A program made the position numbers and the translations under genes. From Planctomycetota bacterium (lineage in GTDB: Bacteria; Planctomycetota; Phycisphaerae; UBA1845), in assembly GCA_029558835.1 (NCBI GenBank), contig JAKQDH010000114.1, forward strand, positions 1 through 64,000: a stretch of DNA of 64,000 nt, written 5' to 3'. The first letter of the stretch is position 1. Each line of letters starts with the position of its first letter. This document shows, piece by piece, positions 26,895-34,703 of the stretch. The notes under the pieces are model-generated. The model was not told the DNA's origin. It saw nothing but the letters and a program-made list of their open reading frames with translations, and made no database searches.

Positions 26895-27670
26895 GGCCCC
26901 TGTCCCCACAACGGGTTGCCGCTGCGGCCCCCGCCGCCCTCCTCGCCCTCCTCGCCTTCCTCGCCCTCCTCGGACGCTTCCCCACCCCCCAGCCCGGCAT
27001 CCAGCAGGCCTTGCCGCACGTCGGCCGGCAACTGGGCCAGCAACGTGCTGATGTCCATCCCGAACGCGTCCAGCAGCGTCGGGAGGACCTCGATGAGTTC
27101 CTCGAAATCCAGCTTGCCCAGCAGGGCAGGGTCGAAATCCTGCGGGTCAAGTCCGTCGATACCCAGCCCGCCGAGCTTTGTGCCGAGTTGCTCCGCCTCC
27201 TCTACCGTCAGCCCGAACGACTCCTCGAGGTCCACCCGCTGTGGTACCGCCCGCATCGTGCGCAGCGTGAAGCAACTCCGGATGTCGTCAAACTTGAACT
27301 CGTCCTCGTCATCTCGACGCAGAGGATCACGCAGAATCTCCACCGTCAGCAGGTACAGTTCGTCGTTGCCCGTCTCGTCGATGGTCAGCCGCCACCCCCA
27401 CTCCGGGAAGCGCGGGCCGAACGTCTGCTCCTGCACCTGGTCCACCGACTTCAGCTCGATCAGCCCGGTATCCAACTGGGCCAGGAACTGCTCCGCCAAG
27501 GCCTTGGCCTGCATGTTGACCCGCATCTGGTGGATGGACGTGTCGGCACCCTGCACCATCGCCCCCAGCACGGCCAGCCCGACGATGAGCATCCCCGTCG
27601 CAATCACCGTCTCCAGCAGCACGTAGCCCGACGCACGCTGCCGACGGGGACATCGGCGCCCGGGTGCCAT
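26891..27670 (-). CDS. gspI: Type II secretion minor pseudopilin GspI
   Basis: It is a pseudopilin with the signal ASG followed by YVLLETVIATGMLIVGLAVL. The cleavage Gly and +5 Glu are present. The globular domain includes FGPRFPEWGWRLTIDETGND; the last third is unusually long for GspI and ends in an acidic repeat (EEGEEGEEGEEGGGG). The start is unclear. The ATG at 27670 gives a 15-residue leader and lies within the edge of an interspersed repeat (ATGGCACCC); another ATG at 27775 would add 35 residues encoded entirely by the repeat. The frame is open to 27901, overlapping gspH. I prefer 27670 because the leader length is normal. The stop overlaps the gspJ start. Confidence 0.87.
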   Translation of the reverse strand: MAPGRRCPRRQRASGYVLLETVIATGMLIVGLAVLGAMVQGADTSIHQMRVNMQAKALAEQFLAQLDTGLIELKSVDQVQEQTFGPRFPEWGWRLTIDETGNDELYLLTVEILRDPLRRDDEDEFKFDDIRSCFTLRTMRAVPQRVDLEESFGLTVEEAEQLGTKLGGLGIDGLDPQDFDPALLGKLDFEELIEVLPTLLDAFGMDISTLLAQLPADVRQGLLDAGLGGGEASEEGEEGEEGEEGGGGRSGNPLWGQGP

Positions 27671-27783
27671 GCTTTCCCGCAACGTTAGTCGCGGGTAAGC
27701 ATGCCGTCGCAACGGGCGAGCATGCCCACCCCCGCCCACGGCAGGTAACGGGATGGCGGCGCTGCGCTTGGCCATGCCACCCC
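27662..27783. repeat. Interspersed palindromic repeat covering the gspI start
   Basis: A hybrid copy of 122 bp. The left end is type 1 (GGGTGCCATGCTTTCCCGC) and the right end type 2 (CGCTTGGCCATGCCACCC). The inner part has CATGCCCACCCCCGCCCACG. The right 30 bases are identical to part of the copy at 34.6 kb. It supplies either possible gspI start codon. Confidence 0.8.
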
Positions 27784-27821
27784 CAGGCGCTGCCCCACCA
27801 CAATCGGGAGCCGGCGTCGCG

Positions 27822-28667
27822 TCAGCGTGAGCCGGCGTCCGCGGCCGCTGCCTGCTGGGCCTGCCGGCGCAGGGCGTTGTATTCACGCAGTTCGAGCACA
27901 TCGTCTTCCGTCAGCACCCGTCGTTCGAGGAAGTCCTGCCGCAACAGCACCGGCCAGTTCTTGTCCTCGAACAAATCCAGTTCTTCCTCATAAAACGGCC
28001 GCTGGAGCCACGACAGCCCCAAGTCACCATCCAGGATCACCTCGATCACCCGCGCGGGCTCGTCGGCATCCCGCTCCGCTCGTTTGGCCAGCTCATCCGG
28101 CTCCAGGCTGCGGTCGGCGTCCGTCAGCACGAACGTCACCCACGGGCAGTAGCCGTCCGGCTCGACGTAGAGCGGCGGCCAGCGCGGGTTCAGGTCGCGG
28201 AACTTGCGAATCAGCACGTCCCTGACTTCACTCCGCTGCTCCCGCGCCTCGCGCAGGGTGTCGATGGTCGGACGGCCCAGGCGCACCTCCGCGCACCAGA
28301 CGTCGCCCAGCAACGTGTCCCCCACCGCCCAGGGGGCCGTCACCAGCGTCCAGACCTCCGGGGCCTCGAGGGGCTCGTTCTCCCGCTCGATCCGCGGCTG
28401 CCGATCGGTGCCCAGTGCGTCCTTCTCGTTCTCCTCGGGATCGGGGAACCGAACCCGATACCGCTTGCCGTCCCAGGCCGCGTTGGCCCGCACCAGCCCG
28501 AGCAACGCCTCCAGCCGCCGGGCGGACTCCGGCAACTGCTGCTCGCGGTACTCGCGGAAGAACGCCGGCATCGCCAGCCCCGCCAGCACCACCAGCAATG
28601 CGATGACCAGACTCACCTCCAGCAGCGTGAAGCCGCCTGCGCGATGATGGTGGTCCCGCGTCCGCAT
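27822..28667 (-). CDS. gspH: Type II secretion minor pseudopilin GspH
   Basis: It is a pseudopilin of 281 residues beginning MRTRDHHHRAGG, then FTLLEVSLVIALLVVLAGLA. The signal has the Gly at the cleavage point and Glu at +5. The region after the helix (QQLPESARRLEALLGLVRAN, then WDGKRYRVRFPDPE) matches the usual GspH/FimT layout, but the C-terminal part continues well past the usual ~170 residues. It carries charged helices (YEEELDLFEDKNWPVLLRQD) and an Ala-rich end. The ATG at 28667 is the only one giving a normal leader; the ribosome site is weak (GGGGCGG). The frame extends further upstream through a repeat copy. Confidence 0.87.
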   Translation of the reverse strand: MRTRDHHHRAGGFTLLEVSLVIALLVVLAGLAMPAFFREYREQQLPESARRLEALLGLVRANAAWDGKRYRVRFPDPEENEKDALGTDRQPRIERENEPLEAPEVWTLVTAPWAVGDTLLGDVWCAEVRLGRPTIDTLREAREQRSEVRDVLIRKFRDLNPRWPPLYVEPDGYCPWVTFVLTDADRSLEPDELAKRAERDADEPARVIEVILDGDLGLSWLQRPFYEEELDLFEDKNWPVLLRQDFLERRVLTEDDVLELREYNALRRQAQQAAAADAGSR

Positions 28668-28703
28668 CGTCGTTGCCGCCCCATCAGTCAGGGTCTCGTC
28701 CGT

Positions 28704-28750
28704 CGGGTACCATGCTTTCCCGCGCCGGGCGTCGCGGGCAGGCATGCTCG
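28704..28750. repeat. Partial interspersed palindromic repeat between gspG and gspH
   Basis: It carries the core of the family (GGGTACCATGCTTTCCCGC, then GTCGCGGGCAGGCATGC) but no clear right end. The two halves around CCGGGC can pair into a hairpin. Confidence 0.6.
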
Positions 28751-28902
28751 TGGCTCGGGTGTGCGTCGTCGCATCCTCCACCCTCACCTCTGCCCCTCTC
28801 CCTGGCAGGCAGAGGGGTTTGGCAGCGCATGTCCACGGATCATCACCCCCAGGTCCGGAGGACCCGGGGACCCACAAAAGCTACCCGGGTACCCAAGCCG
28901 AG

Positions 28903-29370
28903 CTACTGCTCGACCCAGTTCTTGATGTCGTCGCTGCGCTCCTTGCCGCCATCGTCCTTGCCGTCAGGGCCGCAGCTCCACAGATCGTAGCTGTCTTCAT
29001 TAACCTGCCCCGGACACTTGTACAGGAAGGCCTTGCCCCAGGGGTCCTTGAGTTCCTCGAGCGTCGTGGGGTTCTGCATGTAGGGCCCCTTCCAGCGCTC
29101 GGCGTCCTCACCGCGGGGAGCCTTGTAAAGCGCTCCGAGCCCCTCGTCGTCCTCCGGATAGCGCCCCATGTCCCATTTGTAGGCTTCCAGCGCCTTGCCG
29201 ATCGGACCATTACGACCGACGGCCGCCCGGGCAAGGTCCTGGCGCGCCTTCTCCGCCTGCCCGAAAAGCTGCGGAATGGCGAACGCCGCCAGCAACGCCA
29301 GAATGCCTGCGACCAGCAGCACCTCGATCAGGGTGAAACCCGACCTCCTCGTTCGTCTCTTGCTACCCAT
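28903..29370 (-). CDS. gspG: Major type II secretion pseudopilin GspG
   Basis: This is the main subunit of the pseudopilus fibre. It has 155 residues, close to the usual 140-150. The prepilin signal is MGSKRRTRRSG followed by FTLIEVLLVAGILALLAAFA, with cleavage after Gly-11 and Glu at +5. The conserved globular features are GKALEAYKWDMGRYPEDDEG, WKGPYMQNP, DPWGKAFLYKCPG and WSCGPDGKDDGG, the last being the region that binds calcium in GspG. The ATG at 29370 has GAGGAG eight bases upstream; a GTG one codon earlier is possible. It lies 85 bp after gspF. Confidence 0.95.
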   Translation of the reverse strand: MGSKRRTRRSGFTLIEVLLVAGILALLAAFAIPQLFGQAEKARQDLARAAVGRNGPIGKALEAYKWDMGRYPEDDEGLGALYKAPRGEDAERWKGPYMQNPTTLEELKDPWGKAFLYKCPGQVNEDSYDLWSCGPDGKDDGGKERSDDIKNWVEQ

Positions 29371-29455
29371 CACACGATCTCCTCAAGCGTCGCCCGGAAG
29401 CCGCCGCGAATCCGTTTCCGCCCCGGCGCCCCGCGACCTTGTCTTGCTTCGTTGT

Positions 29456-30652
29456 TCAGCGCACGGCCGAGCCCATCGTCAGGATCGGCAACAGCAACGC
29501 CACCGCGATGCAGAACACCACCATCGCCATCATCACCAGCAGAATCGGCTCCAGCACCCGCACCCCCAGGTCAATCGCCCGGGCCGTGCGGGCCTCGTTG
29601 GTGTCCGCAATCTGCACCAGCACGGTCTCCAGGTTGTTGCTCTCTTCCGCCACGGCGATCATGTCGATGATCGCCGGCGGGAACATGCCGCAACGTCCCA
29701 GCGGCGCCGAGAGGCTCTCGCCCTTGCGCACGCTCTCGCCCGACTGGTCGATCACCGTGGCCAGCGTCGAGTAACCCGCCGAGTCGCGGGCGATCTTCAA
29801 AGACTGGAGAATCGGCACCCCGTTGTGCAGCAGCGTGCCCAGAATCCGGCAAAACCGGCACAACGCAGTCATCATCACGATCCGACCCAGCAACGGCGCC
29901 CGCAGGCTAAGTTGCTCCAGCGCCAGTTTGCCTCCCGCAGTTCGCTTCCAGGCCAGAAACGCCATCACTACGACCACGATCCCTCCCGCCATCATCAGGT
30001 AGTGATGCTGCAGGAAATCCGAGACCGCGAACACCAGCTTCGTCATGATGTTGAACGTCTCGGGACGCAGATGGGCCCGCAGCTTCGGCACCACCACCAC
30101 CATCAGCAGCGTCACCACCGCGCTGCCCGCCACCACCAGGATGCACGGGTATATCAGCGACCCGATCAGCTTGTTGCGCAGTTCGTCCTGCTTCTCCGCA
30201 AACAGCGCGATACGCTGCAGTACGTCCTCCAGAAACCCGCCCTGCTCCCCCGCCCGCACCATCGACGAATGCAGCGGCTGAAACACCCGCGGGTGCTTGG
30301 CCATCGCGTCGCCCAGCGACATGCCGCCGGCCACGTCCTCCCGCAACTCCTTGACCATCTGCGGCAGTCCGCCCTGCCCGCTCTGGCGCCCCAGCACGTC
30401 CAGGGCACGCAGCATCGGCACCCCCGCCCGCAGCAGGTCCGCCAACTGACTGTAGAACGTCGTCAGATGCTGCGTCTTGATCCGCCGCCGGCTGAACGGA
30501 ACCGTCGCCTCGGCCGTGCCCTCCACCACCTTCACCGGAAACAGCGCCCGCTCCTCCAGTTGGCGCAACGCCACCTGGTAGTTCTCGGCCGTCAGGACCC
30601 CTTCCTCGGTCTGCCCGGCACTGCTCAGCGCTCGGTAGGTGTAGCTGGGCAT
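29456..30652 (-). CDS. gspF: Type II secretion inner-membrane platform protein GspF
   Basis: It is the polytopic platform protein on which pseudopilins assemble and which the secretion ATPase contacts. It has 398 residues, as usual. Two GspF cytoplasmic domains are visible (FYSQLADLLRAGVPMLRALD and CRILGTLLHNGVPILQSLK), each followed by membrane helices (LIYPCILVVAGSAVVTLLMV, HYLMMAGGIVVVVMAFLAW, LEPILLVMMAMVVFCIAVAL). The ATG at 30652 overlaps the stop of a 41-residue ORF (TAATG). No GspE gene lies beside it, unlike most type II clusters. Confidence 0.95.
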   Translation of the reverse strand: MPSYTYRALSSAGQTEEGVLTAENYQVALRQLEERALFPVKVVEGTAEATVPFSRRRIKTQHLTTFYSQLADLLRAGVPMLRALDVLGRQSGQGGLPQMVKELREDVAGGMSLGDAMAKHPRVFQPLHSSMVRAGEQGGFLEDVLQRIALFAEKQDELRNKLIGSLIYPCILVVAGSAVVTLLMVVVVPKLRAHLRPETFNIMTKLVFAVSDFLQHHYLMMAGGIVVVVMAFLAWKRTAGGKLALEQLSLRAPLLGRIVMMTALCRFCRILGTLLHNGVPILQSLKIARDSAGYSTLATVIDQSGESVRKGESLSAPLGRCGMFPPAIIDMIAVAEESNNLETVLVQIADTNEARTARAIDLGVRVLEPILLVMMAMVVFCIAVALLLPILTMGSAVR

Positions 30653-30777
30653 TACTCCATCCTCGTCACGCTCGTGACGCCATCCGACGCCACCAGCGCG
30701 GTCGATTCACCAGGCGTTGCGAAGCCGATCACCCCGCAGACAGGCGTGCAGGCCGGCGAGGAACACCGACACGACAT
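30652..30777 (-). CDS. 41-residue cysteine-rich small ORF leading the secretion operon
   Basis: This is a small unrecognised gene. It begins MSCRCSSPACTPVCGVIGFA and ends GVTSVTRME. Four cysteines fall at positions 3, 5, 10 and 14. The ATG at 30777 has a strong ribosome site (GGGAGGG, about five bases upstream). The stop TAA shares its last A with the gspF start (TAATG), so it is translationally coupled to gspF. A good sigma70-like promoter lies 67 bp upstream. It could be a real small protein, a leader peptide, or a coupling ORF for gspF. No membrane helix is evident. Confidence 0.6.
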   Translation of the reverse strand: MSCRCSSPACTPVCGVIGFATPGESTALVASDGVTSVTRME

Positions 30778-30843
30778 GGGACCCTCCCTGGTCCACGGCG
30801 GATCGAGCCGTCTCAGCGACAGCCCGCAGCAAGCTCTGACCCG

Positions 30844-30872
30844 AAAGTATCCGCTTCTTCAGCCAGGGTCAA
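30844..30872 (-). promoter_or_regulatory. Sigma70-like promoter of the secretion operon
   Basis: Reading the minus strand, TTGACC (30872-30867) is followed after exactly 17 bases by TACTTT (30849-30844). It points at the small ORF and gspF, with an expected start near 30837. It is the best promoter-like match upstream of the operon. Confidence 0.55.
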
Positions 30873-31037
30873 TCACCGCCCTCGGCCGTCGGGTCCACCT
30901 CGAAGGCACACACCCGTCCCCGCGCAGCAGCCTGCGCCGGGCCCGGTCGCACACGTCGCCTCGCAGGTTTGTACACCCGCCGCCGCCCTCGATTGCATGA
31001 CCCTCAAGCCACCCAGCCGAACCCACCCCCACGGACG

Positions 31038-31739
31038 CTAGGCGTTTCCGTCAGCATCCGGTCGCAAACCGGCCGGAGCCCGTACCCGGTCGGACACCAG
31101 CTCCACCAGACGATCCACAACCTCCGCCAACTCCATGTGACTCGTATCCAGGACGATCGCTTCCCCGGACTTGAGCAGCGGCGCCCACTGCACACAGTCA
31201 TCCTGGTCCCGCCGAATCAGATTTTCCATTACCTCGGCAATTTTCACAGACTCACCGTCTGCGGTCAGGTCTGCCAGCCGCCGCTGAGCCCGCACCTTCG
31301 GGTCGGCGTCCAGTACGAACTTCACGTCCGCGTCGGTGAACACGACACTGCCCTGGTCGCGCCCCTCCGCCACCAGCGAGCCCAGCCGCCGCCCGAGCGC
31401 ACGCTGCCGCTCCACCAGCAACGCCCGGATGCCGGCGTGGCGCGCGACGTAAGGGGTCACCTCGCTCACCGCCAGCGACCGCACGGCCTCACTGACGTCC
31501 TGACCGTCGGCGCGGATGCGCGTGTGCGTCGGACCGCAGTCCACCTCCAGGGTAATCCGCCGGGCAATCTCCAGCAGGGCCGCGCTGTCCTCGAAGTCGA
31601 TGCCCTGCTGCAAGCCCACCCAAGCGATCGCGCGATACATCGCCCCCGTATCGAGGTACGCAATGCCCAGCCGGGCGGCCAGCTTGCGCGCCACGGTGGA
31701 CTTTCCGGACCCCGCCGAACCGTCGATCGTGATGATCAT
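31038..31739 (-). CDS. cmk: Cytidylate kinase
   Basis: It transfers phosphate from ATP to CMP or dCMP in pyrimidine nucleotide synthesis. The protein has 233 residues. Its P-loop is at the very start (TIDGSAGSGKST, residues 4-15). DTGAMYRAIAWVGLQ is the NMP-binding signature, and VAEGRDQGSVVFTDADVKFV and RRDQDD lie in the CMP-binding and lid parts. The ATG at 31739 starts the P-loop strand directly. It is on the same strand as gspF but separated from it by nearly 400 bp that include the operon's own promoter. Confidence 0.95.
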   Translation of the reverse strand: MIITIDGSAGSGKSTVARKLAARLGIAYLDTGAMYRAIAWVGLQQGIDFEDSAALLEIARRITLEVDCGPTHTRIRADGQDVSEAVRSLAVSEVTPYVARHAGIRALLVERQRALGRRLGSLVAEGRDQGSVVFTDADVKFVLDADPKVRAQRRLADLTADGESVKIAEVMENLIRRDQDDCVQWAPLLKSGEAIVLDTSHMELAEVVDRLVELVSDRVRAPAGLRPDADGNA

Positions 31740-31769
31740 GCCTGCACTTCCCGCCCCCGACCCGCGGCC

Positions 31770-31798
31770 ATCATAGCGGCCGGACGCCGGCGGAGAAA
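31770..31798 (-). promoter_or_regulatory. Possible promoter for cmk
   Basis: On the minus strand TTTCTC (31798-31793) is followed after 17 bases by TATGAT (31775-31770), about 30 bases before the cmk start. The -10 is good, the -35 is poor. Confidence 0.35.
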
Positions 31799-31954
31799 CC
31801 GCGCGCGCATCAACCCGCGCGCCGGGCGCCGCCCGCGCGCAGCCTCCTCCAGAGGCAACGACCGAGCCGTCATCTTGAATCAGCTTGGCGAGTCGCGACG
31901 AGGAACCAGCAGAAGAGCACGCCGGCCGCCGGCTGGTCGGCTGTCACTCCCGGC

Positions 31955-32545
31955 CTACGCATGGGCGCCCGAGTTGCCCGGAGCGGCCTCGATCAACTCG
32001 ATCAGGCGGCGTACCTCAAACGGCTTAGGCAGGTAGGCGTCGAAGCCGTCCTGGAGCAAGGCCTGACCTCGGTTGTCACCCAGGACGTGACCGATGCCGA
32101 TGAGGCGTGCCGACGCCACCTCCGGCGACGAACGGACCGCCCGACTCAGCCCGCGGGTCGTCACCCCCGGCAGGTCCAGGTCTACGACAATCGCCTGCGG
32201 CTGCAGGCTCTGGGCCAGCATGCCGGCCTCGAAGGCCGAACTGGCGCCGCTGACCTCGTAGCCGGCATCCCGGGCCACCGCGCGGCAGATGGCCTCGCAA
32301 GTCTGGGCGTCGTGGTCCACAATCAGCACCCGCGTGGCGCCGGCGTCCAACCCGTTGAGGGGAATGCCGTTAGCCCGCATGAAACGAACCAGTTGGTCCA
32401 GGGGGATGCGCCGGTCGCGGCTGCCGGGAATCCGATACCCCGGCAACTGTCCGGAGTCGAACCACTTTGATACCGTGCGTGGCGCGACGTTGCAGATCTT
32501 GGCCACCTGGCCCGTCGTCAGCACGTTCTTCTTGTTCGCTGGCAT
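31955..32545 (-). CDS. HTH (excisionase/MerR-like) and response-regulator receiver fusion protein
   Basis: The protein has 196 residues. Residues 1-62 form a small winged-helix DNA-binding domain (VLTTGQVAKICNVAPRTVSK, WFDSGQLPGYRIPGSRDRRI) like the excisionase/MerR type. Residues 70-190 are a receiver domain: TRVLIVDHDAQTC holds the acidic pocket, AIVVDLDLPGV has the phospho-acceptor Asp, and AYLPKPFEV the conserved Lys. The order (DNA binding first, receiver second) is reversed relative to classic response regulators. There is no histidine kinase nearby, so its signal is unknown. The ATG at 32545 is chosen over a GTG six codons upstream. It probably regulates genes elsewhere. Confidence 0.85.
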   Translation of the reverse strand: MPANKKNVLTTGQVAKICNVAPRTVSKWFDSGQLPGYRIPGSRDRRIPLDQLVRFMRANGIPLNGLDAGATRVLIVDHDAQTCEAICRAVARDAGYEVSGASSAFEAGMLAQSLQPQAIVVDLDLPGVTTRGLSRAVRSSPEVASARLIGIGHVLGDNRGQALLQDGFDAYLPKPFEVRRLIELIEAAPGNSGAHA

Positions 32546-33173
32546 GATCCACCCCAACGGCACACGCGCTGGTGTTCCGCACCGGCTGGGCCGGACTCAA
32601 CGCTTGGTCCGACGGCGCCAACCGTAGCGGTTACGCTTGTCGCATCGGCAGTTTGCGCGCTCGCTTTGAGGGCCGTCTGGGCTTCGGCTGGGCGCCGCTT
32701 TCCCAGACGCGACTCCTGCACCCTTACCCGCGTCGTTACCGGGCGTGCCGGACCGCGCGACGCGGTGGCGCTACTGCCTTGCGTTGTCACCAGCGGTGTA
32801 CTTACTGCCGCAGGATTGGGGGGAGAACCCCGCGGCCGGCAGACTGTTCTCACCCTCTGCCGTCGGAACGACCGGGAGACAAGCCCACTCCCGCGCACAC
32901 GTCAGGTACGCCGGAGCCGCTTGGCCCCGCGACCAATTCTAGGCCGGCTTGCGACGGTTATCCGGCCTGTAATGAAATCAAGAGGTGAACAACCGGCCTG
33001 TGCCAGCGGAGAAGCAGGCGCGCTCCACGTCTTCAGCACGCGGTGGAATCAGCGTCGTGGTCGGGACGGCGTGCGCCCTGGGAACGAAGGGGGGATCGAC
33101 GAGAGTAGTCCCGCTTCCAGGGCCTGGAAGGCCCTGGGAAGCCGCCCGCTTCCTCAACCGTCCGTCTCGCAGA
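32546..33173. other. Intergenic region, no supported gene
   Basis: About 630 bases between two minus-strand genes. The open frames on both strands lack recognisable domains or good ribosome sites. I see no repeat copy or terminator-like hairpin. Confidence 0.4.
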
Positions 33174-34190
33174 CTACCGCTGGCCCGCGTTGACCGGAAG
33201 CGTCAGCACCTGCCCGACGCGCAGGTTGCGCGGATCACCGTCCACCAGCGCGCGGTTCAGCTCGAAAAGCTCACGCCAACGCGACGACGAGCCCAGGACC
33301 TCCCGCGCGATGCCGTAGAAGGTATCCCCGGCGCGCACTCGATACGTGCGCGCGCCCGTCGGTGTCGTACTCGCAGGCGCTGCCGGCACGCCGGCGACCG
33401 TCGACGCGGGTGCCGCGCTGGCGGGCAGCTCGGCCGGGCGGGCCGGAATCCGAATCGACATGCCGGGTGACAATCGAGACGGGTTCGTCACCTGGGGGTT
33501 CTGGTCGATCAGATACTGCGTGTAACGCTCGGACCCATAGTAGCTGCGGGCGAGCGCTGCGAACGTATCACCCGGCTGAACCTTGTGGGTGTCCATGGCC
33601 GGGGGGCCTGCGGCTGAAGCACTGTCCGCCACCGCCCGACTCGGCCCCGTCACCACGGGGTTGGGCACCGCTCGTGGACCGACCGCGGGCGGGCCAGCCG
33701 GCGGGTCTGTCGGTGACGGCGGCGCGGTCGCGATCGCTGCCTCCGGTCCGACGGGGTAAGCCGGTTCCGGCGGCGCCGGAGACGGCTGCCCCCCCACTGC
33801 ACCTGACCGGGCCGACGCCCCGTCCGTCTCGCTCGGCAACGAGCCGCGCGCCGGCGCCCGCACGGTCCGCTCCGGTGTGCCGCTCGGGGCAACCGGGCCG
33901 GCTGTCACCGGGGTCGGAGCCGGTGTTGTCGGCAAACCTGCCGGGGCCGCTCGATGCCCCGGGGCCCGCGGCTCCGCTGATGCCACCCGCGCACCGGGTC
34001 GGTCCGTACGCATCGGTGTGGCCGCTCGCGTCGCCTCACTCGGGGTCTGTGGCGCAGGCTTGGCCGGCGAAGCCGCGCTATCGCCAACGGCAACGGGCGC
34101 CTCCTCCTTGTCACGAAACGCGAAATACCCCCAACCCGCCACCACCAGAACAAACGCCACCACGATGCCGACCTTCACATCCGTGCGCAT
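33174..34190 (-). CDS. Membrane-anchored protein with two LysM domains
   Basis: The protein has about 338 residues. An N-terminal membrane helix (VGIVVAFVLVVAGWGYFAF) is followed by about 170 residues of Pro/Ala/Thr-rich linker and two LysM domains at the C terminus: HKVQPGDTFAALARSYYGSE through LSPGMSIRIP, and YRVRAGDTFYGIAREVLGSS through LRVGQVLTLP. LysM binds N-acetylglucosamine polymers such as peptidoglycan, so this is probably an envelope protein tethered in the inner membrane and reaching the wall. AAAGGG lies seven bases before the ATG at 34190. It lies downstream of secDF across a repeat, with no enzymatic domain. Confidence 0.87.
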   Translation of the reverse strand: MRTDVKVGIVVAFVLVVAGWGYFAFRDKEEAPVAVGDSAASPAKPAPQTPSEATRAATPMRTDRPGARVASAEPRAPGHRAAPAGLPTTPAPTPVTAGPVAPSGTPERTVRAPARGSLPSETDGASARSGAVGGQPSPAPPEPAYPVGPEAAIATAPPSPTDPPAGPPAVGPRAVPNPVVTGPSRAVADSASAAGPPAMDTHKVQPGDTFAALARSYYGSERYTQYLIDQNPQVTNPSRLSPGMSIRIPARPAELPASAAPASTVAGVPAAPASTTPTGARTYRVRAGDTFYGIAREVLGSSSRWRELFELNRALVDGDPRNLRVGQVLTLPVNAGQR

Positions 34191-34506
34191 GGCCACACCC
34201 TTTCCTGGAACCGCTCACCCGATGTGCAATCGAACGCCCGCGCTCCGCGTCGGCGCCGCCGGACTCTCCGTACCTTGGGCGCCAAACCCGGCGTAAGTGT
34301 AAACCATTCTCCGCGACGGGTCAACCAAGCAGCGGGGGCGGAGCCGCATTCGACCCCGCCCCCGTCAACTTCTTACACCTCACGTCCGCCTCCGAGCCCG
34401 AGCGGAAGCGAGTGGGCCCATCCGAGCCCTGGCGGAGGCGAGCGGGCATCCCTGCCCGACCGCCGGCAAACGTTTGCAGAGCACCCCGCAACGGGAAAAC
34501 CCGGGG

Positions 34507-34650
34507 GCCGTGCCCAAGCTCGCCGCAGGGCGCCATGCCCAAGCTCGCCGCAGGCGAGCGCTGGCATGCTGCTCGAACGTCCATGCACCCGTCTGGACGG
34601 CATGGCGGCGCTGCGCTTGGCCATGCCACCCACCGGGCATGGCCATGCCA
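34507..34650. repeat. Interspersed palindromic repeat, type 2 copy
   Basis: The segment contains GCCGTGCCCAAGCTCGCCGC twice in related form, GCATGCTGC, and the right end CGCTTGGCCATGCCACCC. The region upstream (34,204-34,506) has no gene. Another partial unit (GGGCATGGCCATGCC) follows at 34,636. It lies between secDF and the LysM gene. Confidence 0.7.
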
Positions 34651-34703
34651 GCCGCGCCGCAGCGCCGGTCGGTCCGCGGCGTGACCGGGTCAACCCGCCC
34701 GCG

